DNA from: Sinohyriopsis cumingii
Lineage: Eukaryota > Mollusca > Bivalvia > Unionida > Unionidae
Direction of reading: 5' to 3'
Length of the DNA stretch: 64,000 bases
NCBI GenBank assembly: GCA_028554795.2
Contig: CM068825.1
Coordinates: forward strand, 152,556,053 to 152,620,052
Made by a program: the position numbers and the translations under genes. Positions 50,965-64,000 of the stretch are shown piece after piece; position 1 is the stretch's first letter, and the number at the start of each line of letters is the position of its first letter. Below the pieces are notes generated by a model. It saw only the letters and a program-made list of their open reading frames with translations, did no database searches and was not told where the DNA came from.

Positions 50965-53039
50965 GGCTTACGGAGCATTAATGTGCAAAATAGGAACATT
51001 GACACTCTAATTTTGTTCCGGTTAATTCAACTTTGAAATAACTCATTGATCAACTTCCCGATTAAAAATCTAGTTTATCTCATGACAATATTTCTGACTT
51101 CCTGTTGAACTAACACATTTTTCTATACATGTACCGGCACATGGGCCTATTCACTTCCGGTGATGTGCTGAGCCTGAAAACAGAAAATTGAGCTGCTATG
51201 TTTTAAAATTAAGACAACTAAAGAGGAATTTCTAAGGGTGAACAGTTTATGTGACGTAAGATATCGTAAAAGTGCATCTTCTTCTGATAATCATGCACTG
51301 GTTTTGCGGTTATAACATGTTCGGTTTTGATCGACAACATTAAATGGTTATATTCAATATGTTGCGCAAAGGCAAGCATTTATGTAAAAATCCCATTCAA
51401 TATCACCTTAACTTCGTGACATTCAGTGCTACTTTCTTTTCGTATTTTAAAAAAAATTGATTCCTTTCATCACTTTATCTCGAACTGGCAAAATAGAAAA
51501 TTAGTAATAGTCAGGTAAGGTCCGTTTAGGATAGCATTTAATTTAGGATATTGAATGCACTTTGATGATAGATCGATGAGTTTGGAATATGTGAAATAGT
51601 TTGTATTATCAAAAACGTTTTAGCGATTGAATATATAAATATATATACACAAATTATGCAATTACGTTCATCCAAAGCATACATATCTTCCCTGACCAGA
51701 ACTGGTGAACTTGCTACCTATCACTGTTTACGTTACTTAAAAATATATTGTATCATAAAAGTGTTGCATACAGAATCGGACACAGCAGTGCGATGACGAG
51801 ACACAAACAAAACCCAGCTCTGAGCTAACCAAGCCGTACACCTAAATCTCGAATCAGGTTTCGAAAACGAACGAAACGAGAAAAATAATCGAAGCAAACG
51901 TCATGAAGATAAAGTACGTGTTATACACATTTATTGCAAGCAGATGTAAGATTAGTCCGAAAAATCAACGATATAAATCTGTGTTGATACTGATGGACGA
52001 TGTTGTGGGTATGATGTCGCCTGTTCATGAAAATGTGCAATTTTGCTGCATGCAAATGATTCCGGAACAAACCTGTGTCCACTTTAGACACATTCTGGTA
52101 ATTGGTAACAGCCATATCAAGCGCGAAATTCAAAATGGCCACAGGACAGATGGTTGTGCTAGTCCAGGTGGATTTACAAGTCACCAAACATATGATTTTC
52201 TCAGGAAATATACTCCACATGTCACCATAAGAACCTTCAGCCGACGGTAGCTGCACAGCCACGAGAAATACCGGTAAGTGTATAATATGTACACCGATCT
52301 GTGCAGCCAATTTTGAACGGAGATAATTGCAGCTTTTAATGAATATGTGATATCAGCCCCTCAGCCAGAAATCAATATCATCACGGGTGAAGGGCTGATT
52401 TATCAGTCTAATGTAAGATTGAATACGAAAAACCAGCACGCATTTTTCTAATAAAGATGCATTTTATTTTATCACGTCTTACGTTACATAAAACTTTTCA
52501 GCCTTTGATATTCTTGTAAAATTGTCAGCTATGCACAGATTACATTAAAATATAACCAGATATATTGTTTGAAATACCCCCACCCCCAGTCCCATTGTAT
52601 CGCACAGGACCGGAAGCGATGCCAAAGATTCTAAGCTGGTGTATATACAATACACATTTTTGTCTTCGAGATCAATCCTAAGGATAATACTTTCAATGTA
52701 TGCAGCTACTTCCATTCTGACCACCTTTGTTATTTAGGAAACAATGATTGACCGAGAAGTTCCGACTGCAAGGAACTACTTAATTTATTCTACAGACAAA
52801 TATAGTGGTAGATATTGTTGAAGTGGTCTGAATAGATTGTTGTTTATTTGTCTTCTTTGTGGTTGCTTTTATTTGTCGAGAATTTTCCGGCGGAAAGAAA
52901 TGTACGATTTTCTTCTGTAAATTATTGTGCCCTCATACATCCAAGGCCTATTCTTGTATCACAGAAGTAACCGAGGACTCGCCTATTGATACAAGACAGT
53001 GAGTGAACTATAACAACTATATCATCCTACGCTCATACT
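50965..53039. other. Host intergenic DNA right of Polinton C
   Basis: AT-rich, stop-dense. One open frame at 51903-52250 has a string ILVIGNSHIKRE that recalls the GDSH motif of SGNH-type proteins, but there is no second motif and no gene is called. Nothing else recognised. Confidence 0.45.
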
Positions 53040-53257
53040 CAAGCCCAAAGAAGTCATTCAGAAATGCCATAACACATAATTCGTAATCAACAATTTCAAA
53101 AAGTTGTATTAGTTGATTAATGATGTGCTCGTGGATGGAAACATCTTTTCAGAAAATTGGATGGTTGGGTTCATGCTGAATTCAAGAAATGGTTCTCTGG
53201 ATTCCCCTGTTGCGAATTTAAGAATTCTCTCTATTGTGACCTGTCCTCGTCTTCCAG
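53040..53257 (-). pseudogene. Possible HECT E3 ligase C-terminal remnant
   Basis: The minus strand reads IERILKFATGESREPFLEFS, then MNPTIQFSEKMFPSTSTSL, followed after a stop by FEIVDYELCVMAFLN and FFGLE in a shifted frame. HECT catalytic domains end with L-x-F-x-T-G, P-x-x-x-F...I-x-F and a P-(S/T)-A/S-x-T-C segment. Here the expected catalytic cysteine position appears to be serine. A splice-acceptor-like TCTTTTCAG stands just upstream (53258-53266 in plus coordinates). No other exon of such a gene was found, so this is likely a decayed fragment. Confidence 0.35.
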
Positions 53258-54029
53258 CTGAAAAGACTGATATAGGAACGTAAATAATCATGTTCGCACA
53301 TGACGTAAATATTTGCATGCTTTTACTATGAACCAATATTTCAAATGTCATTATTAACGTCAAGACGTATTTACTAATATGTCGATCTTTCGTCGTAAAT
53401 GTAAAATGAGCATAACAATGTTGTAAATTATTGGCATAAACATTTTGAGCATTTGTAATTTCAATGTTCTTAACAGATTTCTTCATGGTATGTGACTATC
53501 ATCAGTCATATGCTTCTGTTAATACGGGTTAATACGTATAGTGGCCTTGTTTTGACTTTAAATATTTGACACTGTCGAGGTGCTATTAAAATTATAAACA
53601 ATACATATTTAAATCAACTTGTGAGATTCATTATAGACATCTCATTCATGTCATTTATGCTGCCATTAGTTTTTTGTTCAGGATTTGTCTTTCAAATGAA
53701 GGAAGTTATAAATATAAAAAAGAATAAAGAAGGAATGTTAATTATAACAAAGAACATTTATTACTAATTGTGTATATCATTAGATATTGAAACCAAAATG
53801 AGACACAGGGATAATCACATTCGTGAATTGAGCTGCATGATAGGTTCGCTAATTGTCAGTCTGAGATTAACACTGCATTCAAAACATTATACAAATAGTT
53901 ATCAAGAAGAAACGTTCTGCTTGGCAATGATCAAAAACGTTATCAAACAAGTACGACACTGCAACAAAAAGACATTTCATAAGGGTCTGACGCTCTATTG
54001 GGCGAAAAGAATTTCCACTAATGACATAA
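53258..54029. other. Intergenic DNA, nothing recognised
   Basis: AT-rich sequence without accepted ORF, repeat or RNA motif. Confidence 0.4.
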
Positions 54030-56215
54030 AATCACTCCTTCCTTTTAACGTGTGAGTCAGATTAGCTGCCGTGGTGCACGTATTGGAAATGAGAGTGGCA
54101 CTATTTTCATTTAGGATAAAGTACACATCATTAGAAGTGTTTTGGTGAAAACCACATGTCATAATGATTATACATTTACAGGAAGTAGTGACAACAAGAT
54201 TTTTTAAAATAGTAGTCATGGCAGTCGTATTGGATGTACGAGTGGACGATTCCCATTTAGTTCCCACTTGGTATAATAATAGGTATACTTCTGAAAACCC
54301 CTTGCAGATATAACCATTAATTTTGAAGAAGTAGAGATAACAATATGTGTAAGATATGACTTTGCATGAAGGAGTAAAAATAAGAAGATTTTCAAGACGG
54401 CTGCCTTGGCAGTCATATTGGACGCAAGATCAGAACGATTTTAATTTAGGACCCGCTAGACATCATATGAAATCATTTAGTGAAAACACTATGTTGATAT
54501 AACGATCTATGTACGAGAGGTAGGAGTAAAAACAAAATTGTGACTGCGGCAGTAATATTGGTTGTCAGATAGGTACCATTGTCCTTTAAGACCAACTAGA
54601 CCTGATAAGAAGCCTTTTAGTGAAAACGCAATGCTGATATGACCATCCATTCCGGAGAAATAGCAGTAAGAATATTTTCAAGGTGCTACCTTAGTAGCTG
54701 TAATGGACGGCAGATCGGTACCATTTTAATATAGTACCAAGTCGCGACATCAGTGAAAATTTAATTTTTTATATTACCATCCATGAATGAGAATTAAGAA
54801 ATAAGAAGACTTTCAACACGGATTTCAGATTGGCACCATTTACATTTTGGAGCAAGTGAACATTGTAAGACGTGTTAGTGAAAACCACATGTCATAGACC
54901 ATCCATTCAGGAGGAGTAGGGATAAAAAGGTTTTCAAGATGGCTAGATACGGTTGTCTGCAGAAACATTTTAATTTCGGGAGAGGTAGACCATGAGATAA
55001 ATGTGTATGTAAAGATTCATGACAATATTCCAATTAGATTAGGAGTAGCGATTAAAAACGTGTTCAACCATTTATTCAGGAGGACTAGCGGTATAAAGAT
55101 TTTCGAGATGGATGTCGGCCATACTGGACGTCAGATTTACAATATTTTCTTATGCGACCAACATAATAAATAATTTGTGTGAAAACCCTATGACGATATC
55201 ATCAACCATGTAGAAGAAATAACAAAAACAAGATTTTTAAGAGAGCAGCGGCTACAGCCATATTGGACATCAGATTGACCACATTTTCATTTGGACCAAT
55301 TAGACAGCATAGTAAGTGTTTATATATAGCGAAAACCGCGTGTTCAGATGACCATCCATTCAGGATTAGTAGTGATAACAATATTTTCAAATTGGCCATT
55401 GTAGGGGCCATATTGGATGTGCACACAGCACGATTTTCATTTAGGGCCATATAAGCCATAAGATGAATGTGTATGTAAAGTTTCATGGCAACTCTCGCAG
55501 TAGTTCAGGAAGGGTAACAATAACAAACTTGTGCCATCGAACGGACGGACAAGGGAAGTCGGACGACGGACGACAGACGACTGTCAATGGACAATAGACT
55601 ATCCCATAAGCTCTTCTGATCTATGGCCAACACCATTTCATTTTGAACCGATTATAAATTTTAAGAAGTCTTTAAGTGAAGACGCCATTTTTGTTCAGGA
55701 GAAGTAGCGATAACAAGATCTTCAATATGGCTGCCATGGAGGCCACATTAGACATAATATCAGAACCATTTTTATTTATTTATTTATGTATTTATTTTAT
55801 TATGATAAATATACATTTTCACAAGAAGTGTTTCAGTTAAATCCATACGGCAATATGACCATCCATGCAGGAGTAGCCGCGATAAGGAGATGTTCAAGAT
55901 GGCTACCATGGCACCATCTTCATTTATGACCAGATAGGGGTCATAAAAAGCCTTTTAGTAAAAACGCCATGTTGATATGACTATTCACTGAGTAGCGATA
56001 ACAACAGTTTCAAAATAAATAAGGTGGTGGCCATATTGCATGGGCGACCAGCACCATTTTCATTTTGAACCATGCAGACCATGGGATGAATGTGTACGTA
56101 AAGTTTCATGGCGATCATCTAAGTAGTGAAGGAGGAGCGGCGATAACAAACATGTGGTAACAGACTGAGGGACGACAGACGGCGGAAAGCAGACCAGTAC
56201 AAAAGATTTTCTGCT
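54030..56215 (+). repeat. Decayed tandem array, unit about 130-190 bp, about a dozen copies
   Basis: A recurring block contains TTTTCAAGATGGCTGCCAT, then CATATTGGAC, CACCATTTTCATTTAG, a string like GTGAAAACCCATGTTGATA and TGACCATCCATTCAGGAG. Copies start near 54205, 54390, 54535, 54675, 54935, 55095, 55225, 55385, 55705, 55890 and 56005, heavily diverged. Two longer units end with TAAAGTTTCATGGC and an ACGGACGGAC/GACGACAGACG-rich string (55545-55585 and 56160-56185). Non-coding. Confidence 0.65.
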
Positions 56216-56329
56216 CTATGGCCAGTCAAGTAAATACAAACATATTTTGAACATTCTTTATGTACCTTACGCTTTCCTAAATGATACGGGGAAATAACAG
56301 ATTACGGAAAATATTGGCAATTTATGAAG

Positions 56330-56333
<4 letters not shown>

Positions 56334-56360
<27 letters not shown>
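56334..56360. repeat. GT microsatellite
   Basis: (GT)n directly upstream of the second dispersed-repeat copy, in the same relative place as the GA run before related sequence near 28430. Confidence 0.9.
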
Positions 56361-56371
56361 ATTTAGGTTTT

Positions 56372-56608
56372 TAACGTAGGTTTAACAAGTTTTCAGTCAT
56401 ATCGCTACGATGTCTGCAGTGTGGCAGTTTGAGTGATGTCTAGCACTGGAGTATCATGCCGCAGACATGTAGCATGCTGCCCCACCCAGTCACATTATTC
56501 TGACACCAGGCCAACCAGTCCTAACACTAACCTCTTAATACTGAGCGTCAAGTGAGACAGCTGTTGGTACCATTTTTGTAAGTCTTTGGTATGACTCCGC
56601 CGTGTATC
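56372..56608 (+). repeat. Dispersed repeat, copy 2
   Basis: Same family as 28995-29248, in the same orientation. Shared ends run from AACAAGTTTTCAGTCATATCGC to GTAAGTCTTTGGTATGACT. Confidence 0.75.
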
Positions 56609-59049
<2,441 letters not shown>

Positions 59050-59057
59050 TATAAAAG
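59050..59057 (+). promoter_or_regulatory. TATA box of the P450 gene
   Basis: TATAAAAG followed by GCGG, 129 bases upstream of the ATG at 59186. A start of transcription near 59080 would give a 5' leader of about 100 bases. A close match to the RNA polymerase II consensus. Confidence 0.6.
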
Positions 59058-59185
59058 GCGGTCTCTCGACTGATAGGCGTGCAAAGTTTAGTCCACATTC
59101 GATCGTCAATACATATCTACACGACAGTAAACCTCGCTTTCATAAGATTGAAAACAGAAGTAGATCAATTTTCTAATAGAGATAA

Positions 59186-62100
59186 ATGGAGCTTTCTGAA
59201 CATAACTTATATCTAAATCCGATTTCCATCGGACTACTATTTTTAGCGATATTGACAATATGGATTTACAAGCGCCAGGGCCGGGCAAAACTTCCACCAG
59301 GGCCCTGGCACATCCCCTTCATAGGGAACGCATGGGAGCTGGCGGCAGATCCAGATTTGCGGAAATCTCTGAGACGGCTGCATAAGCAATATGGCGACAT
59401 CTATCGGCTGTATATGGGACCCAAACTTGCCGTGGTGATCAGTGGGCACGAGGCCATTAAAGAAGTCTTTGTAAAACGTGGAGGAGAGTTCTCTGACAGA
59501 CCCGACTCCTTGGTTACTAATCTCATTGGTGAAAAGCAAGGTATGGTTTCTTTGGGCCCAGTGGTTTTTCTTTGGGGTTACCCATTCCCGTTCTTTATTG
59601 TATTTTTAGGATGACAACATTCTTCAACCATCCACAGTTCAACTAACTTATACATACTCTAACAAGCTATCAAATAATTAAAAATCTTCACGTTGCAAGA
59701 ATTTTCGAGAGAAAATAATAAATTTTCAAACAAAACCTCTGTAGAAAACAAAGAATGTAAGGCTTGCAGAAAATCATAAGTAACTGAGATGCAATAATAT
59801 TATATGTATGGATACACGGGTAACTTAGCACTTTATGTTTCGATTAAAGGTATAGTGTCATCTTCTGGAGAGCTTTGGAAGGAACACCGAAAATTTACTC
59901 TTACAACACTGAGAAATTTTGGATTTGGGAAAACGAGCCTGGAAGGGAAAATCCATACGGAAGTTTCCCTACTATTATCCGAGATCGCCAAAGAACACGA
60001 GAAGCCATTCCGTATTCAGCATCTTGTACAAACTAGCGTGTCGAATGTCATCAATGCTATGTCATTTGGAGGACATTTTAATCATGACGATCCAAGATTT
60101 GCGAACATGATGAAAATGCTAGACGAAAACTTCGAAAACAATGGACCAAAAACTGTAGTTGCTTTCTTTCCTTTCCTGCGGTACCTGCCTGGGGACCTGT
60201 TTCGTGTTAAAAAGACGCTTAGAAATGTCAAATGTGTACAAGGATTTATAGGAGAGCTTATTGACAAGCACATTGAGAACTTCGACGAGAACAAAATAGA
60301 AGACTTCGTTGATGCTTTCCTGCTGGAAATGAAGAATAATCGAGACCAGAAAGATTCTACATTTACAAGTGAGTAAAGCAAAGAATATTATGATAAACAC
60401 TTTAGAACTGTAAATATTTTTCATTTTCATACAAAATCGTGCAGTTATTCGGATAATCGTTGAAAGCTATCACCTGAACGTGATTAATTTCCAAATATCC
60501 TTCCTTTACTTTAATCTTCTGTTAAATTGCTCACTTGTGAACGTTTTGAGTTTTATTATTGATTGATATTTACGATTCATATATAAGAGCAAATAAAATT
60601 GACTGGTATAGTGCGTTTTCAAAAAAGTTAATAATCTATAAGTATGTTATATTGATTTCTATTTGCTATTACTATGCCTTCCTGGTCACAATTTAAAGGT
60701 CACTGAAATACATTTTTACAACTCTTTTTATTTTTTAGAAAAGCAGCTGACAAAAACAGTATCAGATCTGTTTGTAGCCGGCACAGAAACAACAACTACA
60801 ACTATTACTTGGGCAGTGTTGTACCTTGCTGCAAAACAAGATATCCAAGCACGCGTTTTTCGTGAGATAAACGAGATTGTTGGAACAGACCGCCTGCCGT
60901 CCTTACAAGACAAACGGAATTTGGTTTACACCGAGGCCTTCATCATGGAAGTTCTTAGAGTTTGTAACATTGCTACCATAAGCCTTCCTCACACATGTAC
61001 AGTGGACACAAAAATCCGGGACTTTGACATCCCTAAAGGTACCACTCTTCTTCCAGACATCGACTCAGTGCTTTTCGATCCTAAAATCTGGAGCGACCCA
61101 GAGGAGTTCCGACCTGATAGATTCATTAGCGAGGATGGGACCTTGTTGAAACCGGAAGAGTTCATTCCCTTCTTCACAGGTAAAATTATATTTTCGATAC
61201 CATATTGTATAAACTTTTTCCTTGCACTGAAGGTCTCATCATGATATAAATGAAAAGAGATTGAGGCCAACAAAGGCATGGTATAAATTAAAAGAGATTG
61301 AGGCCAACAAAGGGATGGTATAAATTAACAGAGATTGAGGCGATCAAAGGCATGGGAACAATTAAAAGAGATTGAGGCTATCAAAGGTATCAGATAAATT
61401 AAAAGAGACTGAGGCTATCAGAGGCATGTGATATATTAAAAGAGATTGAGGCTATCAAAGGCATGGGATAAATTAAAACAGATTGAGGTTATCAAAGGCT
61501 TGGGATAAATTAAAACAGATTGAGGCTATCAAAGGCATTGGATAAATTAAAAGAGACTGAGGCTATCAAAGGCATGGGATAAATTAAAACAGATTGAGGT
61601 TATCAAAGGCATTGGATAAATTAAAAGAGACTGAGGCTATCAAAGGCATGGGATAAATTAAAAGAGACTGAGGCTATCAAAGGCATGGAATCAATCAAAA
61701 CAGATTAAGGCTATCAAAGGCATGAGATAATTTAAAAGAGACTGAAGCTATCAAAGGCATGGGATAAATTAAAAGAGACTGAGGCTAACAAAGGCATGTG
61801 ATACATTAAAAGAGACTGAGGCCATTAAAGGCATGGGGTACCTTAAAATCAGAATCTAGCCCTTAAGGGTGAAATAATTCATGATATCGAGCGGAGTGAC
61901 CTTGTGGAGTTTATGCTCCAACGATATCTTTGAAACAATAAACATTAGTGTGGATTATTGGGGGTGGGGGGTGAAGAGAAATATCTAAACCACCCAGAAT
62001 GTTATAACCAAATAATACAACTGTTATTGTGACTGGCTTCTCTCCTTAACAAAATACTGATAGACAATATTCCATGCAGCTCTAGAAAGATTGATCATGT

Positions 62101-63272
62101 AGTACACTCACACTTCTATTACTACCTACCCCACCCCTATCCCGTTCCCTCTCCATGTGAGCCGCGGGTAACTCAGTTGGTAGAGCGTCCGGCTCGTAAT
62201 CCAGTGGTCGCGGATTCGATAACCGTCCAGGCCACCTTAGGCTGGCTATCTATGTGTATCCTTGGGAAAGGCACTTACCTCCCATTTCCTCAGCAGGATA
62301 AAGAGAATAATTCACATTGAGAGTGTCGTGAAAACCAACTAAAATAATAACAACACCCCATACATCACACCCCTAATGGGGCTGGTTTGTTTAGGTATTT
62401 GGCAATAGTCCGTGCTTTTAAATGTTCAGGAAATTTCGCTTTTCTGAAGACAATTCCAATTTCTGATCGAGAAATTCCATTTTGATTGCGTTCTGATTAG
62501 TTTTTTACTTTGGGGTCTCTTGATTGTGGTCTATTCAGTTACCAATTATCTATAATTAAGTGGTTGAATATATGTTCTGTTTCAGCAGCTAATATATATC
62601 AATGTCTTGCACAACTTTTGATAAATATTATATTTACTGACTGAAATATTGCAGCATTTTTGTTTTTCCTATATTAGTAATAGATGGAGATAAATTTAAA
62701 ATTTCGTGTATTTATAGACGTTTCTTTTCGAGCTGTTATTATTTGCATGAATCTTCAAACATTGCTTGACAAATTTCTTACAATTGATCAGCCATAGTTC
62801 TCCTATATTTTATAAATTACGTCGTTAAATATTGGGAATGTATTTTATTGTCGTTTTCACCTTTGGATTGATTTCGTTGAGTTGACAGTGAAACTTACCA
62901 ATGAGTTGACAGATAAATATAAGCAAAAATATATGCGTAGAATATCGTCGTTTATGAATGATTTTCATTTCATGTTGCGTTCTTGCAGGCAGCGATCTTA
63001 CGAAAGTAGTGAGAATTTAAGCATATCGTCACGTGCCAGGTCCTGCAACGTAAATAATATATTGCCTTAACCATTTTACAGGTAGGAGGAACTGTGTTGG
63101 CGAGTCCTTGGCTAGAATGGAGCTTTACCTCTTCATCACAGCTCTCGTCCAGAGGTTAGAGTTTCTGCCACCTGATGGCACAGCGCTGGACATAAACGAG
63201 ATAGACGGTGTATTTGGTGTGACACACAAGCCAAAACCTTTCGAAATTCGAGCTATACCGAGAAAAGAATAA
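59186..63272 (+). CDS. Cytochrome P450, CYP2-clan type, four coding exons
   Basis: Exons 59186-59540, 59850-60368, 60739-61179 and 63082-63272, all with GT-AG introns in phase 1, give 501 residues, a normal P450 length. Landmarks: N-terminal membrane anchor (GLLFLAILTIWI), hinge KLPPGPWHIPFIGN, C-helix WKEHRKF (WxxxR), I-helix LFVAGTETT (oxygen activation), EVLR (ExxR), FRPDRF, and haem loop PFFTGRRNCVGESLAR completed across the last splice junction, with the Cys ligand in exon 4. It would be a monooxygenase of the endoplasmic reticulum; sequence style points to the CYP2 clan. The substrate cannot be told. No break was found. A TATA box lies upstream and AATAAA 8 bases after the stop. Confidence 0.93.
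61245..61850 (+). repeat. 37-bp minisatellite in P450 intron 3, about 16 copies
   Basis: Unit GGGATAAATTAAAAGAGACT followed by GAGGCTATCAAAGGCAT, repeated at a regular 37-base period with 1-6 changes per copy; the first copies read GGCCAACAAAGG. Wholly intronic. Confidence 0.95.
62158..62370 (+). mobile_element. tRNA-derived SINE in P450 intron 3
   Basis: The head resembles a tRNA. The A box is TAACTCAGTTGG within GTAACTCAGTTGGTAGAGCG, with an anticodon-loop-like CTCGTAA, and the B box GGATTCGATAACC is near 62212. The body has CCTTGGGAAAGGCACTTACC, a central string common to several marine-invertebrate and fish SINEs, and the end is A-rich with AATAATAACAAC. Mispairing in the acceptor stem argues against a functional tRNA gene. 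No obvious target duplication was found, so it is older than the SINE at 8969. Confidence 0.7.
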
Positions 63273-63280
63273 CCGGAGAA

Positions 63281-63286
63281 AATAAA
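63281..63286 (+). terminator. Candidate polyadenylation signal of the P450 gene
   Basis: AATAAA 8 bases after the stop codon, which would give a very short 3' UTR. Another AATAAA is at 63660-63665, so alternative ends are possible. Confidence 0.45.
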
Positions 63287-64000
63287 TTCATGGTCAGTTT
63301 TTTGAAAGTGCAATCAGACAGCGAAACTGAACAATCAATGCAAGTTTTGTTATTTTTCTATGCATAGGTCTCTCCTGTTGATTTGAGTGTATTTGTTAAT
63401 GTTGTTTAACGATGTTTTTAAAAATACATTTTGAGAATGTAAATACAAAAACTCCAGGTAATTTCTCTGTACATTATTATTATCAAGACTGAATGATACA
63501 CTTCATAAACTACATAATTCAAAATGCTTACATTGATCAAGTCTTGAAAAACAAATTGCTTCTAGGCTTCCCTCAAAGAACATAATTTTGTCAATAATTT
63601 GTCAATAGCCTTTTTGGCGAAAATTTTGTAACTCTTTTATCATATAGCTCAAAACGATAAATAAATTCACTTAAAAAAATGAAGTTGCCTTCTGTTTTAC
63701 TGAACTTATTACTACGTATATCCGAAACGGCAATCGTCATTTTCACAATCTTTTCTTTTAGACATGTTTATACCTGTGACGGTATTTTTCTGGAAAGTAA
63801 AATCTGACACTTGTTTTAAGCGATGGTTTTCTCAATTGTTGGCGATACTTGGTATTATTTATCCATACCATTTAAATACCGAATCAGTTTTCTACTTCCA
63901 AAACATTAATTTCGCTGCTTTTTGTTCCAATTATATGGACTTAGGCCATTAGACCTGGAAACAACACAAACTGTTGTTTGAAACATATCCATATAACTGT
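63287..64000. other. Downstream flank of the P450 gene
   Basis: AT-rich, with no accepted ORF or repeat; may contain the remaining 3' UTR. Confidence 0.4.

Noticed and set aside
51903-52250. SGNH-like gene suggested by ILVIGNSHIKRE
   Set aside because: Only one weak motif, no continuation, no second conserved block, AT-rich random-looking remainder.

Overview
The window looks like nuclear DNA of an aquatic invertebrate animal, most likely a mollusc. The clues are a spliced cytochrome P450 gene with GT-AG introns and a TATA box, tRNA-derived SINEs, a decayed LINE, long dinucleotide repeats, and three Polinton/Maverick-family elements within 51 kb. The phylum is inference; no marker gene fixes it.

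Layout. (1) Positions 1-15017 hold Polinton A. It is almost a palindrome: two ~4.95-kb inverted arms around a 5.1-kb centre with an integrase tail, a membrane protein, a penton-like protein, an adenain-like protease and unknown ORFs, plus a SINE with a 12-bp target duplication. (2) A 45-bp minisatellite (15176-15537) separates it from Polinton B (15563-27024). B has two 2,374-bp arms and one main gene, a protein-primed-type family B DNA polymerase. A and B share diverged non-coding sequence and carry complementary genes, so they look like two parts of one family. Both are broken, each with several breaks. (3) Positions 27025-35805 are host intergenic DNA with a LINE remnant, a dispersed repeat, an integrase-like fragment and microsatellites. 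(4) Positions 35811-50959 hold Polinton C, from a clearly different lineage. It has 260-bp terminal inverted repeats, a 5-bp target duplication (GCCTC) and about sixteen parts, with only about five breaks. It looks young. (5) Positions 50965-59049 are intergenic, with a possible HECT-ligase remnant and a ~2.2-kb decayed tandem array. (6) Positions 59050-63286 hold a four-exon CYP2-type P450 gene that appears intact, with a 37-bp minisatellite and a SINE in its last intron.

How the parts fit. In Polinton C a minus-strand block (36062-44995) carries the virion-type genes: penton-like proteins, a hairpin membrane protein, a coiled-coil fibre, protease, major capsid protein and pVI-like proteins. 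The plus strand carries a replication region that combines a divergent polymerase palm, an SF1 helicase and an HNH motif, and a packaging ATPase. An integrase and a DUF5679 plus phospholipase-A2-like part lie on the minus strand between them. At least six of the minus-strand genes share an upstream motif, TAATTGAAAACRC in coding orientation, about 16-19 bp before the start codon. This looks like an element-specific promoter and helps choose the starts.

The most interesting points are this promoter motif, the polymerase-helicase-HNH region, the PLA2 part, the 21-residue-repeat fibre, and the arms of A and B that stop inside genes, which suggests the inverted repeats grew inward.
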